Source: Phytophthora quininea
Taxonomy: Eukaryota > Oomycota > Peronosporomycetes > Peronosporales > Peronosporaceae
Direction: 5' to 3'
NCBI GenBank assembly: GCA_011947345.1
Contig: JAAVTG010000359.1
Location: 290,218-354,217, forward strand
Length of the DNA stretch: 64,000 bases
A model generated the notes under the pieces. That model saw only the letters and a list, made by a program, of their open reading frames with translations, was not told the origin of the DNA and made no database searches. Made by a program: the position numbers and the translations under genes. Shown piece by piece: positions 11,446-22,481 of this stretch (position 1 is its first letter; each line of letters opens with the position of its first letter).

Positions 11446-11708
11446 TCTGAGCTGAGAAAACTAGCCGAGCGCCGCCGCTACGCGGCGGTGGGTTATGGTT
11501 GGATGCAGCTCTGTGGACCGCCCGCCTCCGCTACGCTCCGGCGGGATGATTCAGCTTTCCACACGAATTAGTAAGTAGTTTAATCTAAAACGTACAGGCA
11601 TATAAAACGTGTCATAAAAATTGCCAAGTGCCATTTGTCCAACACAAAGCTAGGTTCTAGTTCGTAGTGGCAAGCTACTACATCTAGCCTAGCAATACAC
11701 CTCGACTC

Positions 11709-12569
11709 CTAATCAAAAATCTGCGTGTACACGATGTTTCTCGTGTACACTCCTCCGTCCGGGTCTACCAACTCTGGATACTCAATCAACGCCTTGAACT
11801 TGCTTCGGGAGGTCACGCGAGACAATGCCACATACGACTGTCCACGGGAAAAGCACGGGGAAGCCAAGTACAGCCCCAAGTTTAACACCGTCTGACCTTG
11901 GGACGTGTTAATCGGCATGGCGAATGCTGGTTGCACGGGGAACTGCTTTCGCCGCAGCCGGAAGGGGAAATCGGAGCTGTCGTCGTCGCTCACGAACATA
12001 ATTCTCGGGATGAGTACTTCTTGGCCTGTTCGTTCTCCAGTCATAATTGTTGCTCTAATGACGTGGTCCTTCAAGTCGACGATCCGTAGACGCGTCCCAT
12101 TACACAGTCCAAGATCCGGGTTCAGATTTCTCATCATCATGATGGGGATGCCCTTCTTGAGCAGTAGTCTGTGAGGTGGAATCCCGTTCATGTTTACCGA
12201 GTGGAGGAACTCCTGCTCGAAAAACTTTCCGTCATCATCCTTCACCGAGTCCACCGACAAATACTCCCGCGCTGTCTCCGGAAGTCGAGCTGCGACTGCC
12301 TCGTTGATTCTCCGTACCGTCTCATTCGTAGTCGTCAAAATCGTCCGGCTGGCAAAATATTCATCCGTCGCAACGTCCGGATTGGCAACGTCGGCATACA
12401 TTGCGTCAATGATGCGAGTCATACCCCTTGGTATTGCCCCTGGAACTATTTCCTCGTCCTCGTTGTCTTCTACAGGAGGACCCGGGATCGGCATATAAGC
12501 AGGAATCTTGGTGTAGTCATTGCCAAGGCCAGCTCGTTTTTCGCGCAGACCCTCTCCAACGGCAAGCAC
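11709..12569 (-). pseudogene. Helitron PIF1-family helicase, C-terminal part
   Basis: About 286 codons homologous to the end of Rep/helicase proteins of Helitrons (rolling-circle transposition). Visible motifs are TILTTTNETVRRINE, a NLNPDLGLCNGTRL stretch, INTSQGQTV and SYVALSRVTS, the last two being the conserved late SF1B helicase motifs. The Rep nuclease (HUH) and the Walker A/B motifs are missing; frame continues a little upstream (to about 12690) with a break in a T-run near 12585. It is therefore an internally deleted, non-autonomous copy. Confidence 0.75.
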
Positions 12570-12794
12570 AAAATTGAAAAAGAGAGGATATCCTCATCGT
12601 TTGGCTTCTCGCGCGGGCGGGCCAACGGACGACTATCACCTGGAACGACCACGATCGTCATCACGGTCCTATCCGAACTTTACGCTGTTGCCCATTTTAC
12701 CACTGTTTTTGTATCAATACACAATATAGTACACAATATAACACAAATTTAACCGACTTGGCCGAAATGAACACAAATGTATTGGCGGGGTCTA

Positions 12795-13199
12795 TTAACA
12801 GCCAATGGCCTGTCCCTGGCGGTAGCGACGGCGACGCGCGGTCTGTCGCTGGCGGACTTGGCGGCGTCGACGACGGTGGCGAGCTTCGCGAGGTGGCAGT
12901 GGCGGCGGCAGCGGCGGCGGGCCGATGGTGACCGCCACCAGGGCCATGGTCTCCTGCCGCCGGTCCAACTGTGGCAGCGGCTGCTCGGCGGCAGTGCTGT
13001 ACCAGAAGCTGCGCTGGCCGTCGCACGCCCTACACCGCCGCGATGCGCTCCTGGCGCGTGGCCTCTCGAAGGCATCCCACTCGAGGAGCTCCTCGCAGCA
13101 AACGCAGCGGAGGCACTGGTGGCCAAGGCCGTTGAGGTCGAGCGGCGCACGCGTCAATTCGGCAGGGTAGCGAGCGCAGGTAACGTTCCCACGCTTCAT
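12795..13199 (-). pseudogene. Cysteine-rich ORF in the Helitron, possible N-terminal zinc finger
   Basis: Minus-strand ORF of 134 codons with CLRCVCCEELLEWDAF and CRACDGQ, i.e. paired cysteines that could be a zinc-binding module, followed by low-complexity Arg/Pro-rich sequence. Its position before the helicase in the same orientation suggests the N-terminus of the same Helitron protein, or a captured gene fragment. I cannot name the domain. Confidence 0.35.
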
Positions 13200-13430
13200 C
13201 GCGTTTGGTTTTGGTTGTGTGTGGACTATGTGTGCGGGGGACTACTATCGACCTCTCCATTAAGTACGTTTGGTGTGGACCACCCTACTATTGGTGTGGT
13301 CCACGTCTCGGGCCGCCTTCGCTCCGCTCGGCAGCGATTGGCCGAAACTCTTTTCGGCGAATGGGCGCCGCCGTTGCTGGCGCTCGGCAGCCAATGGCAG
13401 CGCCGGATCGTGTCCATCGAAACTCGGCGA

Positions 13431-13466
13431 CGGACCGACAGACTGACAGACAAACGGACAGACAGC
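13431..13466. repeat. GACA/GACAAACG simple repeat
   Basis: Imperfect (GACA)n tract inside the Helitron-like segment. Confidence 0.7.
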
Positions 13467-13920
13467 AAGTCTCCCGTAGTAGTCTAAGATAAGCCTCCAG
13501 AGACGCATTCTTTGAAGTAATTACTAGTCCAGCTTTTTTTTCTTTTTTACGAAAGTTTTTACGAGACGTGTATTTACGGCAAGTGAGTGGTGGGAAATAC
13601 TACACCTTGAAACATGGGGCGTCGCACTACAGGAATTGGTGGTGGTGGTCACACGTCCTTGCTACAGAAGCAATATATGGTTGAATGGCTATCAGTCCCT
13701 TCTCAATTCAACATCATTGTCGGAAAGTCAACTGATTCGCACAACGGCTGCTTCACGCGAGCTGCTTGGTCTGCGAGCTGGTCTTGGTTGAGCGGGTCAC
13801 GGGAGGCCTGCTACGGGTTGGCTACGTGAGATGGAATGAGGGAGGTATCTTTGTTGGACTAATTATTAGTACGTTTCAAAATTGTTCCTTTTGATCGCTG
13901 GCATAAAAAATAGAGTCATT

Positions 13921-13966
13921 TCTGCCAAAAGAAAATCCTCATGAATTGCTACATTGAAGCCCCTAT
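13921..13966. repeat. Inverted repeat, right arm
   Basis: Partner of the repeat at 11396-11445, read on the minus strand as ATAGGGGCTTCAATGTAGC through TTTTGGCAGAAA. With the Helitron-like insert removed the two arms would form a hairpin-type element of only about 120 bp. Confidence 0.7.
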
Positions 13967-13991
13967 TTTTGTAGTTAATTAGTGTTGTCCT

Positions 13992-14142
13992 TGTTTTAAG
14001 GGACGCTGACTCTGCAAATCCTAGTTACGGGACTGTAGTTGGTTCTTGTATAAAACCGAAGGCTGGAAGCCTGAAGACACCGACTCGTGGAGTCCTACGT
14101 CTTCCTCTGTGCACGTGCAGTGCTACGCAGCCCCACTGCAGT
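13992..14142 (+). repeat. LTR fragment (same family as 53914-54302)
   Basis: Starts TGTTTTAAGGGAC and contains CCTAGTTACGGGACTGTA, GAAGGCTGGAAGCCT and GGAGTCCTACGTCTTCCTC, all of which recur in the same order at 53914-54055. It is truncated where the dispersed repeat copy 2 begins. Confidence 0.65.
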
Positions 14143-15018
14143 AGACAACCTTAACCCACGCGCGCTCCAGTGTCGGACGTCGATGTGGCGTCTTGTACCG
14201 AGGAGCAGTGATGGCGACTGAAGACACGAAGACCGCGGCGACTTGTGCTTTTCCAGTCAAGTAGAACTCTGATTAACGATAAAACATTGCACTTCTAGCA
14301 GAATATTGTACGTCATTCTCTGTGTGGTGGATTTCTTGTACTTAGTCTTTGTATGACGTCTGGCACAGCGCGTCGCCAGCCACTCAATCGGGGGCGATTC
14401 TTGGCGGTAGTGACCTTTCCAGCAGAAATCCCAAACGACCATTGACGGCAGGTAATCCTTCGGCAAAGATCTCAAAAGATCCCGGGCGACCCTTCGCAGT
14501 GGCATTCCAGAAACTCGGAAACTCAGAAAAGCAAAGTCAACTTCTCAGAGTTTCACCTGGGCCACAGTACTTGGAATCGAATATCCGGGTTTCCATTGCC
14601 AATTCGGAAACTCGGAATCTCAGAAATCCGGTAATCCGGGATCGGGACTCCTGGACTTCAGAGCATCTCCATCTTCGGGACTTACGAGCATCTCCACCGG
14701 TTGGTCTCAGCGATGGTTTTAATCGAAAAGTAGCATGGTTGAGCCTCGGCCAGGTTTTAATACCTCCAGCGGTAAGACCCATTGCGGGTTTTGACATATA
14801 GGACAATTTATGAGACTTAAAATAAGTCTTTGATCTCAAGCGGATTGACATGCTACCGGCACTTGCGATTCGGCTGTGATTACCAGCTCTGCGGACAGCC
14901 GATAAGAATCAGATAAGAGCTGATAAGAAGACTCGCCAGTCAATATTCCCGATAAGACGGCACGTACGACACTGCAGTGGAAGAAAGCCGGTACTGAAGC
15001 GAATGCCAGTTGACAATC

Positions 15019-15357
15019 ATGGGCAAGGGGCGAATATGGAGTGCGAGCGAGACCACTCAACTCTGCCTCTCGTGGCTGGAGATTTCGGAAGACGCAGTTC
15101 GAGGTGCTGGACAGAAGAAACAGACCTTTGACAGTCGGTTGTACAACCCCTGGCTGGAGGACAAGAGCAGCCAAGTCAAGGAAAATCGTTCGGAGATTGC
15201 AGTCTATGGCCGCTGGAAAAAGTAGCAGCCGGTGCTGACGAAATTCTGCGGTGTGTACAACAAATTGAAGAACAGATAGGGAGTCGCATACGAAATCGCC
15301 TACGGAAGTCCTCTGAGCGTAGATATAGTACCGCACGAGCAACAGGTTAGATTCTAG
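15019..15357 (+). pseudogene. Myb/SANT-like ORF of the PIF/Harbinger element
   Basis: From ATG at 15019 the frame runs 113 codons with two in-frame TAG stops (15223 and about 15280). It reads MGKGRIWSASETTQLCLSW, later YGRWKK, QPVLTKFCGVYNKLKNR, the trihelix/SANT-like pattern of the DNA-binding protein that PIF/Harbinger elements encode beside the transposase. Two stops make it dead as read. Confidence 0.6.
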
Positions 15358-15379
15358 ACTCCTCCAACAGAAGAAAAGG

Positions 15380-15604
15380 TGTACATACGCTCGTCGTAGG
15401 ACGGGGTTTCCCCAAAGTAGTCGTTCATCAAGCGCTCCCCCAAAGTCCTCGCTCACGCTCCTTATTCGCTCGCTTCCCTGGGACAGATCCTCCCGGCTTG
15501 GGCTTGGCGTAAGTTGTGTTGTCCTCGGCCAGGTAGGCGACGTAGTACTCTTCGTTCGAGTCGTCAAACTCGTCAAACACCGCCGCCGCACTGCTCCATT
15601 CCAT
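15380..15604 (-). pseudogene. N-terminal fragment of a PIF/Harbinger transposase
   Basis: From ATG at 15604 the frame starts MEWSSAAAVFDEFDDSNEE and, after a single-base break in a G-run near 15440, continues LMNDYFGETPSYDERMY, the typical region ahead of the Harbinger DDE core. The core itself is missing; the sequence passes directly to the oppositely oriented SANT ORF. This explains why the element cannot move itself. Confidence 0.6.
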
Positions 15605-16203
15605 CGTGTTTGTTGCCGACGAGAAAACTGATGTGATTGGTCGGGAGCTAGTTAGAGCTCGACGTGAGTTCTTTCCGGTGGAGAAAACTATAATGGCGGA
15701 GACTTATCTTATATGTTTAGGACTTAAAACACCTGATTAAGCCTTCCAATACGTCCAACCGCTGGAGATGCTCTAACACCATGTGGAACAGCACTTCTGA
15801 AAATCGGGAAACTCGGGATTATCGGGCCGAATGTCAGGAACAATCGACTGAAACTCGGGGTCGCGCAAAATCTCAGGATTAGACTCTGGGTGTGTTGGAT
15901 TGTAGCTCCGTTGGGGGCATTGTCGAGATCACAGCAGGACTATACCGGATACGCTCACGGTAGACATTTAATAATATACAAATGGTCGTGGTAACTTGCC
16001 CAAGGGTCGCCAAGTTCGGTACAGAGTCCATTCAGCACTTCCCAGTCTAGACCACCCGACGCCCAACTACTCGCAACTCAGTAACATTCTCATCCTCCAC
16101 AAAACCAGTCGCACCGGCTCTCCTATATTTGCCACTATAATTGCGACTTCCGTAATTCCTTAATATATTCCACATTCCGAATCTTTAACGAGCGCATTGA
16201 GTC

Positions 16204-19200
16204 AGACTCTTGGGAAGACTCGTTGACAAAGGCTAGAAACCTCAATGGATCCACCACCAATGTTTCCGAATTGTTTTGAGCTTCCAGACTGGCCACCGAG
16301 GTCTGGGAAATGTCGAGATGTTGCTATCAATATTTCCCAAGATTCAACGAGGTCGCAGCTTGGTAACAGGTCATATTTCACGGCATGTATGTACGGAAAC
16401 TAGGAAACATAGGATATACATAAGCCCGAAAGTGCACTACATATTCAAAACAGAATTTTCTGTCAAGCACACTAGGTTCAAGAACGGCAGCGGAATCGTT
16501 TTCGGTACGTTGCGTCTGGATCCGCCGTTTTGACCGCAATATGTCTGTCGGTAAGCACGTTTATTTGTGAGGACAGTGTTGGCTCTCGGCCAAGCCAACA
16601 GTTTGTGACAAGGTTGAGTGTATATGTGACGGCTGAATTATTAGTACTTGAGTTAGGAATTGGGCGACCCCCCGCTTCTCTGAATTCTTGAGGATAGCGA
16701 TTTCATCATTTCATACGACTTGGATACGCATGCTGGGCGCGTGGCTGCCACGCGCATGCTGCTTGTCATTGTCGAAGGGGACGTGTGCTGGGTTCTGATT
16801 GGACGAGAAGTTGAAGCGGCTGGCGATGTGCAAAAGTCAAGCGTATTTTGAAAGCGTTCCCGTGTCGGATTTGCATATCCAAGAGCAACGAGACTAACAA
16901 AGACTTTAGCTGAATCAATTTCGCTTTCGGGTTTACTCCCTACTGCGTACGTTCCTGCCTAGCATTGTCCGCACTCTAAAGTTGAAGGTGTCACCGCAGG
17001 CTGAGACCTAGGTGTTGAGAACTCGTGCAAGAAGTTTGTGTCCGCCAGGAATTATTTGGTAGGGCGACTCAGGTTTCAAGATTTAAGATTTGGCCATTTT
17101 TAATGGTTTCTTTTGACGAACAAGGCGGGCAGCAGTTGACAGAAAGCAGTGTTGGTGAGTTTGCTACTTTGCGTGCATTTGGGATCGATTCGCAAACGAG
17201 TAGGTGGTGTAGTAAATTTGGCAAACCCTAGCCTAGGATTTCCTAGTCTAGACTCAAGGCGTAGAGTCAGCTAAGTTCGACAACCAAGTCTAGGTGCGCA
17301 TGTGGGTTTAGTGGATTCGACTCAGCGAGACCAGGTCGACGAATTGGTCAAGCACCTTGGCAAGTGATTATACATCGTGAAGGATTTGGGCAGCCGAGTC
17401 GCCGCAGAGCTAGAGTCAGCGAGCGACGGGATCTTTGGCAGCGTTGGTTTCGGTCCGAAGAGTCGCTGGTGGTTGCAGGCTGGACCCGGCGAGGGGTCGC
17501 AGCTGATTCATTTCATTAGATATTTGTATAGGATTGACTAGGATCTAGTATAGGACGGCCCGAAGGGCCACACGGAGATAACAGATAACAGAGCAGAATT
17601 TTCCAAGTCTACAACAAGCGCATACTATCCGGTAAGTCCCGGCGCGGGGCTGGATTATGTCTGCCGGCAACACCCGAGAGGCATAGCTTGTAGGGAGTTG
17701 TCTGGTAGCGCCAAGAGAACAAAGTCGGCCCGGTGTTGGGCAAAGTTCCGCCAAGTGCGCTCTACAAGTCTCGCTGAGTCCGCGAGCCGGTACGCCCGTC
17801 AGCCGGGGTGCCGTAACTCTTTCAGTCGGGAAGTCTTTGCCCCTGGCGACCTGTAAAGCGCAGTCTGCGCCGTCGTCCACCTTTTGGTGGAGGGCACAGG
17901 GTATTCAGAGCGACTCAGCCAGCTCAGTTGAGTCGTGTGGCTGGCTTGGAAGCGAAACACTGGCGGGAACAAGACACTATTGTCCCGGCTGGGCCGAACC
18001 GCTAGGGGACCGCCTAGCGCAGGCCAACAAGCGCCGACCTGTTCTTCGGCATTGTTGTGTTTGTAGCTCATCTATATCTGACGGATTTTGTGTATTGCTA
18101 TACTACAGCAGTACGTCCAAAATTACTAGCTTGAACTAGCGCCATTCATCCACTCGTATCCTTGTTGAATGCGTATGTGGAAAGCCGAAGGCTCAGTTTA
18201 AAGTACTCCATGGTGGTACCGATCATCACAGTCACAATAGGAATGCTAGACTGATTTGTGGTGTTGTCGTATTGCACAGCTTGCTGATCGATTTTGGAAG
18301 CGATTTGAATACAGCTATGTTCGAGATGATGGATATAGAGTTCTGGAATAATTCCTATTGTCTGTGATGATGGAAGTCTGCCGTTTCTGGATCAGCGTGC
18401 TACTATCGACCAAAACTATGCACTCGGTCACCCACGATACGCGAAGCCAACCGCGCATATATTTTGTTCAAGGCAAAAGGCTTAGTGGATTTCTGCCTAA
18501 AAACTGTCGAGCCAGGAACAGAGTTGTACCAGAACCACGGTACCATTTGAGAGCCAGACTGCAGTCTTTACCGAAGAGTCGATGCGTTTGCAAGATAAAT
18601 GTGTAGTTTCTCGATAAGGGGTCTATACTCAGTTCAAAACTAAGCAGGGTATAACCAACGTTTACCCAAAAACATAAACACAAATAATAGATTAATTTAC
18701 CTACAAGCCCTCAAGTGTTATTGGGCCAAGCTTCCCGGCCTTCGCGCGAGGAGCCCCGCGGACGAGTGCAAGGAGGTCTTCGTCGGTCGTCTTTGCTCGT
18801 CGTCCGGACTCTCCCCTGCTTCAAGTCAAGTTAGGTGGGGAATCCTGGGGCACCCATGCGCCTCGGGTGAACCAGCCTATTCCATATCCTGGTTGGGTCG
18901 CTCGCCTCGCGGCGGCGTTCCTTTTCGTATTTTTGGGTGTTGGATGGTTCAATGTCCCGTTCCAAGATTCTCTCAGGCTGAAGACCTGCGTGAAGCGCCT
19001 GAACTCGAAAAGTTCTCTGTGTTAAAGGGTATAAAACGTCAGGGCGCCCGGGGCCCTGCGAAGCACATCGGGACCAACCGCGCATCTGTGCTCGATGCTT
19101 CTGGCCTCGGTTCCTGGGCACGGTAAAGAATAATGAACCCCTGCGTGTTCAAGTTTATAAAATTTTGGTTTTGTCCCTGTTCCTCCTCTTCCCGGTCATC

Positions 19201-20600
19201 GATTTTCAAGTCCGAACGAAGAGCAACGGCCTAAGGATCGACATGCAACGACACAAGACGCTTAAAAATACAGACTACCAACGACAAGTTTATTTTGGAG
19301 GTGCCGAAGCGAAAATAAACGATCCTCAAGGGATTCTGCACAAGGCCCACACGTCATCCCGGAGGAGCTCTCGCAAGATTCCATGGGAGTGACTCTATCT
19401 GAGGTCTCGCGCTCTGTGGTTGAGACCACCTTCCGGCAGCCGACTGTACACCTTGGGCGACAAAAGGAGTTACCGCCTTCACCACATGCTTGTGGGGGAC
19501 GCAAGATTGCTTACGTATCATTTAAGACCTTGGGGGGCTCTGACAAATGGACCTGAAACGAGGGGCCTTATGACAGCTACTCCGCTGCTACCTTACTATC
19601 ACCAATCTGCAAGTCCGCTTCAACCCGTTGTGTGTGAAGATGGCAATGTCTACGAGCAATACAAGGATAGACTGATTAACATTAGTAAAGACATTAGGAA
19701 GAAGACGACAGGACAGAAAAGCAAAAGGTCTATCGGACGAATAGAGTAGCTCGTCTCCAGTCGGACTCGCAGTACCCAACTACTCGTGTCAGGACTCGTC
19801 ACAGAACTAGCGATATCAGCGACTTCAGAGAGTTTAAGTCCGTAGACTTTCGGCGGATCAATCTTGCCTATCGCCTCTTGTGCATACCGGCTAGAATACA
19901 TTGCATGTTACTAATGTGCGCCATGTTTTCCTGTGTGGGGTCTGTCAGATTCGTGAAATACGTTTCACGGTCTAATCACAAGGCTATTCAATCAGCTGGA
20001 TTATACATTCATAATCATCGTTGCAGACGCGGAATTAACTGTAGTGGAGAAAATGCCCAGTACTTCGTTTTAAAACCGCAACGGTAAATGATTCGTTAAT
20101 TTTCTTGTTGATGCTATCTCTCTAACTCACGAACAGCTGTTAGAGTTGTTAAAGTAGTTAATTCTAATTCGATCCCCATTCTTTGGCACCACATCGAGGC
20201 GATTTTTGGGAAAAAGGTTGGAACACTGACACCACAGCAACGGCATTGCTTCAAACGAAAACTCATGTGCCTGGTGATTACAACGATATATTAAACCAGA
20301 TATATTTATTGTTGTATAGTCACAATACTCTAAAGTACACTGAGGTGTTGAGAAGTCCGAGATTGAAACATCACAACACTGCAAAGGAAGGGGAGGGGCG
20401 CAATTTCGAAACAGTAAGCGTGGCTGGGGTGAACTCGTGAAGCTATAGTCGACTCGGTTGCTATGCTGGGGGATAGCCGATAACGATTTTCGTGTATCTC
20501 GTCGTGAATATCCCCATCGTCATTCATTATAAACACTACAATCGACTTGGTACGGAGAATACGAGAAAGATTATGTTTGTCTACTCAGCATATAGGTGTC
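16204..20600. other. Gene-poor, degenerate transposon-derived region
   Basis: About 4.4 kb with no gene I can defend. It contains debris that recurs elsewhere: 17515-17600 (CAGAGCAGAATTTTCC and neighbouring words) matches the reverse complement of 54593-54680, and 18878-18900 matches 10483-10505. Frames of 70-110 codons (for example 17545-17880 minus and 19420-19749 plus) have no recognisable motif and no paired exon. Confidence 0.4.
17515..17610 (+). repeat. LTR-like fragment shared with 54593-54680 (inverted)
   Basis: The order TTTGTATAG, AGGAT, GCCCGAAGGGC and CAGAGCAGAATTTTCC is kept, with moderate divergence, on the minus strand at 54593-54680. This is consistent with an old LTR family. 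Confidence 0.5.
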
Positions 20601-20802
20601 CTAAAAAAGTATGTCTAAAGGCTCTACAATGTAGCACATGCTGATCGATCGCGGCACGAGCAGCTCCCGCAGGTACGTGAGAGTCGAGAGGAGTAGTTTG
20701 AACTTTTTGCTAACTTGTTTCTTCTGCAGCAGCTCCACCTGCTTCCACTTGCACTGTCCAGTACAGATTCAACTCCGAGGCGCCACGCCTCGTGCTACAA
20801 AC

Positions 20803-20967
20803 ATGCATACAAGCTACGGCATACTATTCCTTCTTTCCTGTGTCCCTTTCGCTGCCGCTTTTCCCTGTCTTCCTTCACCTTTCGCAGCATCCGTCGCTGC
20901 CAAACTTCAGCAGTGTTCAACTGACTTGAGCGACCAGGCCACCGTCGCAACACATGCAAGTAAATGA
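20803..20967 (+). CDS. Small secreted protein candidate
   Basis: Short ORF of 54 codons beginning MHTSYGILFLLSCVPF followed by AAAF, a good secretion signal, then FPCLPSPFAASVAAKLQQC. Two cysteines with this spacing slightly recall the start of elicitin-like proteins, but the rest is absent, so I do not assign that family. A well-formed intron (GTACGTGAG to TTCTTCTGCAG, 20673-20730) sits just upstream and would be in the 5' leader. A 2-nt loss near 20955 would extend the frame to a stop at 21031 with an acidic tail. Confidence 0.4.
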   Translation: MHTSYGILFLLSCVPFAAAFPCLPSPFAASVAAKLQQCSTDLSDQATVATHASK

Positions 20968-21140
20968 GCTTTACCAGTTCGACGAGGATGGAGATTTTGT
21001 GCTAGAAAACGATGGTGAGGACAAAGTATAGAATAACATTGGAGAGCAGAAAGCGAGAGAACGGTTTTCGCTTCGAAGGCGAAGATCGCGAGGCTTACTG
21101 AATTTAGTTTATTTACAATTCTTAAAAACATTCACGGCAG

Positions 21141-22129
21141 CTACAGAATGGCAAAATGCTGCTCGTTGATGATGACACGGATTTGGCTCACAGGTGGCGT
21201 CCAGGTTGCTTCGGCGGTAGCATGTGGAGTAGTCCATGCTTTAGATTGTCCGTGCCTGTTACGAAACATGACAACGGCACTCACAAGCACAGCCATTGCG
21301 ACAGCCACCAACGCGAAGGCGATGGGGCTCTGTTGAACGGACGAGCTCGAGGATTCGTCGGCGGGATCATTGTCGTTGTTGAATTCGTGTGGATTGTCAT
21401 TCGTTTGTCCTTCGTTTGAGGACGCAGCGCCAGAGGTAGCGGGAGGAGGCGAGTGCCTTTCGGGGCGCTTTCAGGAGAGGAGGTGCCAGTGGAGACTTCA
21501 ACGGCTTGAATATCTGTGCTAGAAAGCTGCAGCGCGGCATTTTTCGCATCCTCCACTGCTGGTCGCTCTTCGAAGGGCTCGACTGTTCCTGCAGAGTAGC
21601 TGCTGGCATCGAAAGTGGAGGGTGTCGAAGCTTGTTGGCTGGTTGATGCGGCAGGAAACTCTTGGAGCAAAGAGCTCGCGAATGTGTACGCAACTGGATG
21701 GCTTGTGCCGCGGACAAGTGTTTCTGCTAAGCCGGAATCGCTTGATGGTTGAGTGGTGGCAATATTCTTGATGGTGGAGGAGGCGGTAGAACTTGATGAT
21801 GATACCATGTCCCCGGGCAAAGTTGGTATCGGCATGTCAAGCTCTCCGGCAAAATTTGCGTCACCGTCGCCGACATTGCTGCTTGCAGCGCTACCATCGC
21901 GAGAGTTGTCTGATACAGCAGAGATCGGGTCCCCAGCGTTGATCCAGGCTCTGCTTCGCGACTTATCAAACATTGAGCTATCACGATTTGATGAAGCCGA
22001 ACTTGAGTGTTCTTGTGGACTGGAACCCGTGCCGTGAAAATGAATTGCAGTATTCTCGTCCGCCGGTTGCCCTTGGACTACCTGCATTAGTAGTAATGCA
22101 ATAACAGTGAGTACTGTAAGCATGCTCAT
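21141..22129 (-). CDS. Serine-rich secreted single-pass membrane protein
   Basis: Starts MSMLTVLTVIALLLMQVVQG, a clear signal peptide (ATG 22129). The middle is Ser/Thr/Asp-rich and presumably O-glycosylated. The C-terminus in the adjoining frame has one membrane segment (IAFALVAVAMAVLVSAVVMF) followed by RNRHGQSK and a short cytoplasmic tail ending FAIL. One base is missing near 21455; with it there are 330 codons. The gene is a neighbour and probable paralogue of 22482-23701, from which it differs by lacking the Cys-rich N-terminal domain. It is likely a plasma-membrane or wall-associated surface protein; no enzymatic domain is visible. Confidence 0.65.
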
Positions 22130-22140
22130 GTTCGTGGCAC

Positions 22141-22155
22141 GTTGGGAAATGAGCT
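22141..22155 (-). promoter_or_regulatory. Oomycete-type initiator
   Basis: On the minus strand GCTCATTTCCCAAC lies about 12-25 bases ahead of the ATG at 22129. It is a close match to the known oomycete Inr (GCTCATTYYNCAWTTT), so transcription probably starts here. Confidence 0.55.
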
Positions 22156-22481
22156 GCGAACATCCGACTAAGATTGGCGATATGGATAAGTATTAACTGA
22201 GGCGGGAGGGCCAACGGGAGCGCAACGAATGGGAAGTCCACAAAACGATGGAAACTCGCAGGTATCGAGCTGCAAAGAGGTTCAGCTCGTCAACTCAACA
22301 TCCAGGTGGACAGCTCTGCTCTCAGGCTACGAGTAATTGCAATCCACGTTTTTCTTATCCGTCCAGTGTCCGGGTGCTTCGCTAGAAAAAGCTACTCGCC
22401 ATAATGCCAGCGTCATCTTTCCCAGGAAGGGACATTGTGTTTGATGGTCAAACTTTGAACTATACTGGTAAGATATTTTGC

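Larger units (their letters stand above)
11461..13914 (-). mobile_element. Helitron remnant lying inside the inverted-repeat element
   Basis: The minus-strand 3' end shows the Helitron signature: a GC hairpin (CCGCCGC, loop, GCGGCGG at about 11472-11488) followed a few bases later by CTAG at 11461-11464, a CTRR terminus, and then T. The interior carries a PIF1-type helicase C-terminus. The 5' end is less clear; a TC start (TCTATTTTTTATGCC on the minus strand) at 13914 is the best candidate, but the base before it is C rather than the usual A. Confidence 0.6.
14686..15773. mobile_element. Non-autonomous PIF/Harbinger element
   Basis: Ends are an inverted repeat of 19 bp, GAGCATCTCCACCGGTTGG at 14686 and (minus strand) GAGCATCTCCAGCGGTTGG at 15773. 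The flanks are TAC on the left (14683-14685) and TAA on the right (15774-15776), consistent with a 3-bp TAA duplication with one changed base, as PIF/Harbinger makes. The 1088-bp interior holds a Myb/SANT-type ORF on plus and a truncated transposase N-terminus on minus, the two-gene content of this superfamily. Confidence 0.75.
14143..16203. repeat. Dispersed repeat, copy 2, interrupted by a transposon at 14686-15773
   Basis: The two halves (14143-14684 and 15774-16203) line up with 6405-7366 without a gap once the insert is removed. The empty site in copy 1 reads GGGACTTAACACC; here it is GGGACTTA, element, TAACACC. Confidence 0.75.

Noticed and set aside
14836..15591. 251-codon minus-strand frame
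   Set aside because: It crosses the Harbinger derivative in a frame different from both its SANT and transposase fragments and has no domain pattern.
20638..20967. Longer ORF starting at 20638 as a secreted protein
   Set aside because: A good intron (20673-20730) interrupts it and the signal peptide begins at the internal ATG at 20803.
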